Origin: Candidatus Nitrospira allomarina
Lineage (GTDB): Bacteria > Nitrospirota > Nitrospiria > Nitrospirales > UBA8639
NCBI RefSeq assembly: GCF_032050975.1
Contig: NZ_CP116967.1
Span: 3,407,001 to 3,471,000 of the forward strand
DNA: 64,000 nt
Reading direction: 5' to 3'
A program made the position numbers and the translations under genes. How positions within the stretch are numbered: position 1 is the first letter of the stretch; each line of letters starts with the position of its first letter. Below the pieces are notes generated by a model. The model did no database searches and had not been told where the DNA came from. It saw only the letters and a program-made list of their open reading frames with translations. Below are positions 63,755 to 64,000 of the stretch, piece after piece.

Positions 63755-64000
63755 TTAGGCCTCTACATTATCCTGGGCGGTGAGGACGAATTTGCTGTCG
63801 ACCAGATCGCCCACAATGCGTTGGCCATCCACCGCTTTGCCCTGAATGATCAACCGGGAGAGCGGCGTTTCAATTTCCTGTTGAAGCAGGCGTTTCAAAG
63901 GACGTGCTCCATAGACCTGGTCATAGCCACGCGCCGCCAGATCGGCCACGGCCGCCGGCGAGAGTTCCAGGGACATCCGCCGGTCCGCTAATCTGACCCT
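63755..64000 (-). CDS. clpB: ClpB chaperone, C-terminal end only
   Basis: The frame enters from the right edge and ends at 63755. The visible 81 residues, R-L-A-D-R-R-M-S-L-E-L-S-P-A-A-V-A-D-L-A and G-Y-D-x-V-Y-G-A-R-P-L-K-R-L-L-Q-Q-E-I-E-T-P-L, are the C-terminal D2-small domain of ClpB, the AAA+ disaggregase. The Y-G-A-R-P-L-K-R sensor 2 motif is intact. Confidence 0.92.
   Translation of the reverse strand, partial: RVRLADRRMSLELSPAAVADLAARGYDQVYGARPLKRLLQQEIETPLSRLIIQGKAVDGQRIVGDLVDSKFVLTAQDNVEA

Noticed and set aside
63617-63991. 124-codon plus-strand frame at the right end
   Set aside because: Antisense to the clear ClpB C-terminus and across the terminator hairpin.

Overview
The window looks like a chromosomal segment of a moderately GC-rich Gram-negative bacterium. 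Protein style, secreted PASTA-repeat proteins, a periplasmic catalase-peroxidase, an AsmA protein and a very abundant GC-rich palindromic intergenic repeat all suggest a Nitrospira-like (Nitrospirota) genome. This is inference from gene content; no rRNA or other marker gene is present. No tRNA, rRNA, CRISPR array, integrase or transposase gene was found.

Layout. (1) 1-7 kb, minus strand: two adjacent secreted proteins built of PASTA repeats. The second has 17 PASTA units encoded by a nearly perfect 204-bp tandem array, a beta-propeller-like part and FG-GAP-like repeats. It is split by a one-base deletion in a C-run. (2) 7-23.5 kb, housekeeping and signalling: a DUF3386-like protein, a TPM-domain membrane protein with a degenerate nucleotidyltransferase, an FAD monooxygenase, a lipoprotein, an HD-GYP response regulator beside a hybrid histidine kinase, mtnA, a 1119-residue AsmA-like protein, and an HD protein, YjbQ and Deg protease run. 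(3) 23.5-37 kb, accessory: pepN and one YfdX-like gene sit among seven toxin-antitoxin-like pairs, three of them visibly decayed (HicAB, DUF433/DUF5615, Unstab_antitox/ParE) and four apparently intact (two DUF4258-like/DUF2283 pairs, Phd/ParE, MntA/HepT). They are separated by copies of the palindromic repeat, all in plus orientation. (4) 37.3-46.7 kb, a distinctly AT-richer defence island: a MazG-like pyrophosphohydrolase next to a PD-(D/E)XK nuclease - DUF2075 helicase - S24/LexA-peptidase fusion; an EVE-like plus HNH nuclease gene split by an in-frame amber codon; a SIR2 protein overlapping a 943-residue helical partner; and a second SIR2 protein with a zinc ribbon. Short TGTCCGCTT-type hairpins follow the last three cassettes. 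(5) 47-56 kb: a nucleoside deaminase, periplasmic katG, a fatty acid hydroxylase, a PD-(D/E)XK-like nuclease and a DUF1566 protein, with the same palindromic repeat now in minus orientation. (6) 56-64 kb: glycine-zipper stress protein, BON protein, Kelch protein, parvulin, a secreted Cys-containing protein, a 1049-residue membrane protein of unknown function, and the 3' end of clpB.

The two most interesting items are these. First, about twenty copies of a modular repeat have stems that change in both arms together while the loop stays fixed, which means the structure is under selection. Second, the nuclease-helicase-S24 fusion has an Ala-Gly bond exactly 34 residues before the S24 serine, the spacing seen in LexA, which suggests release or inactivation by damage-induced self-cleavage.
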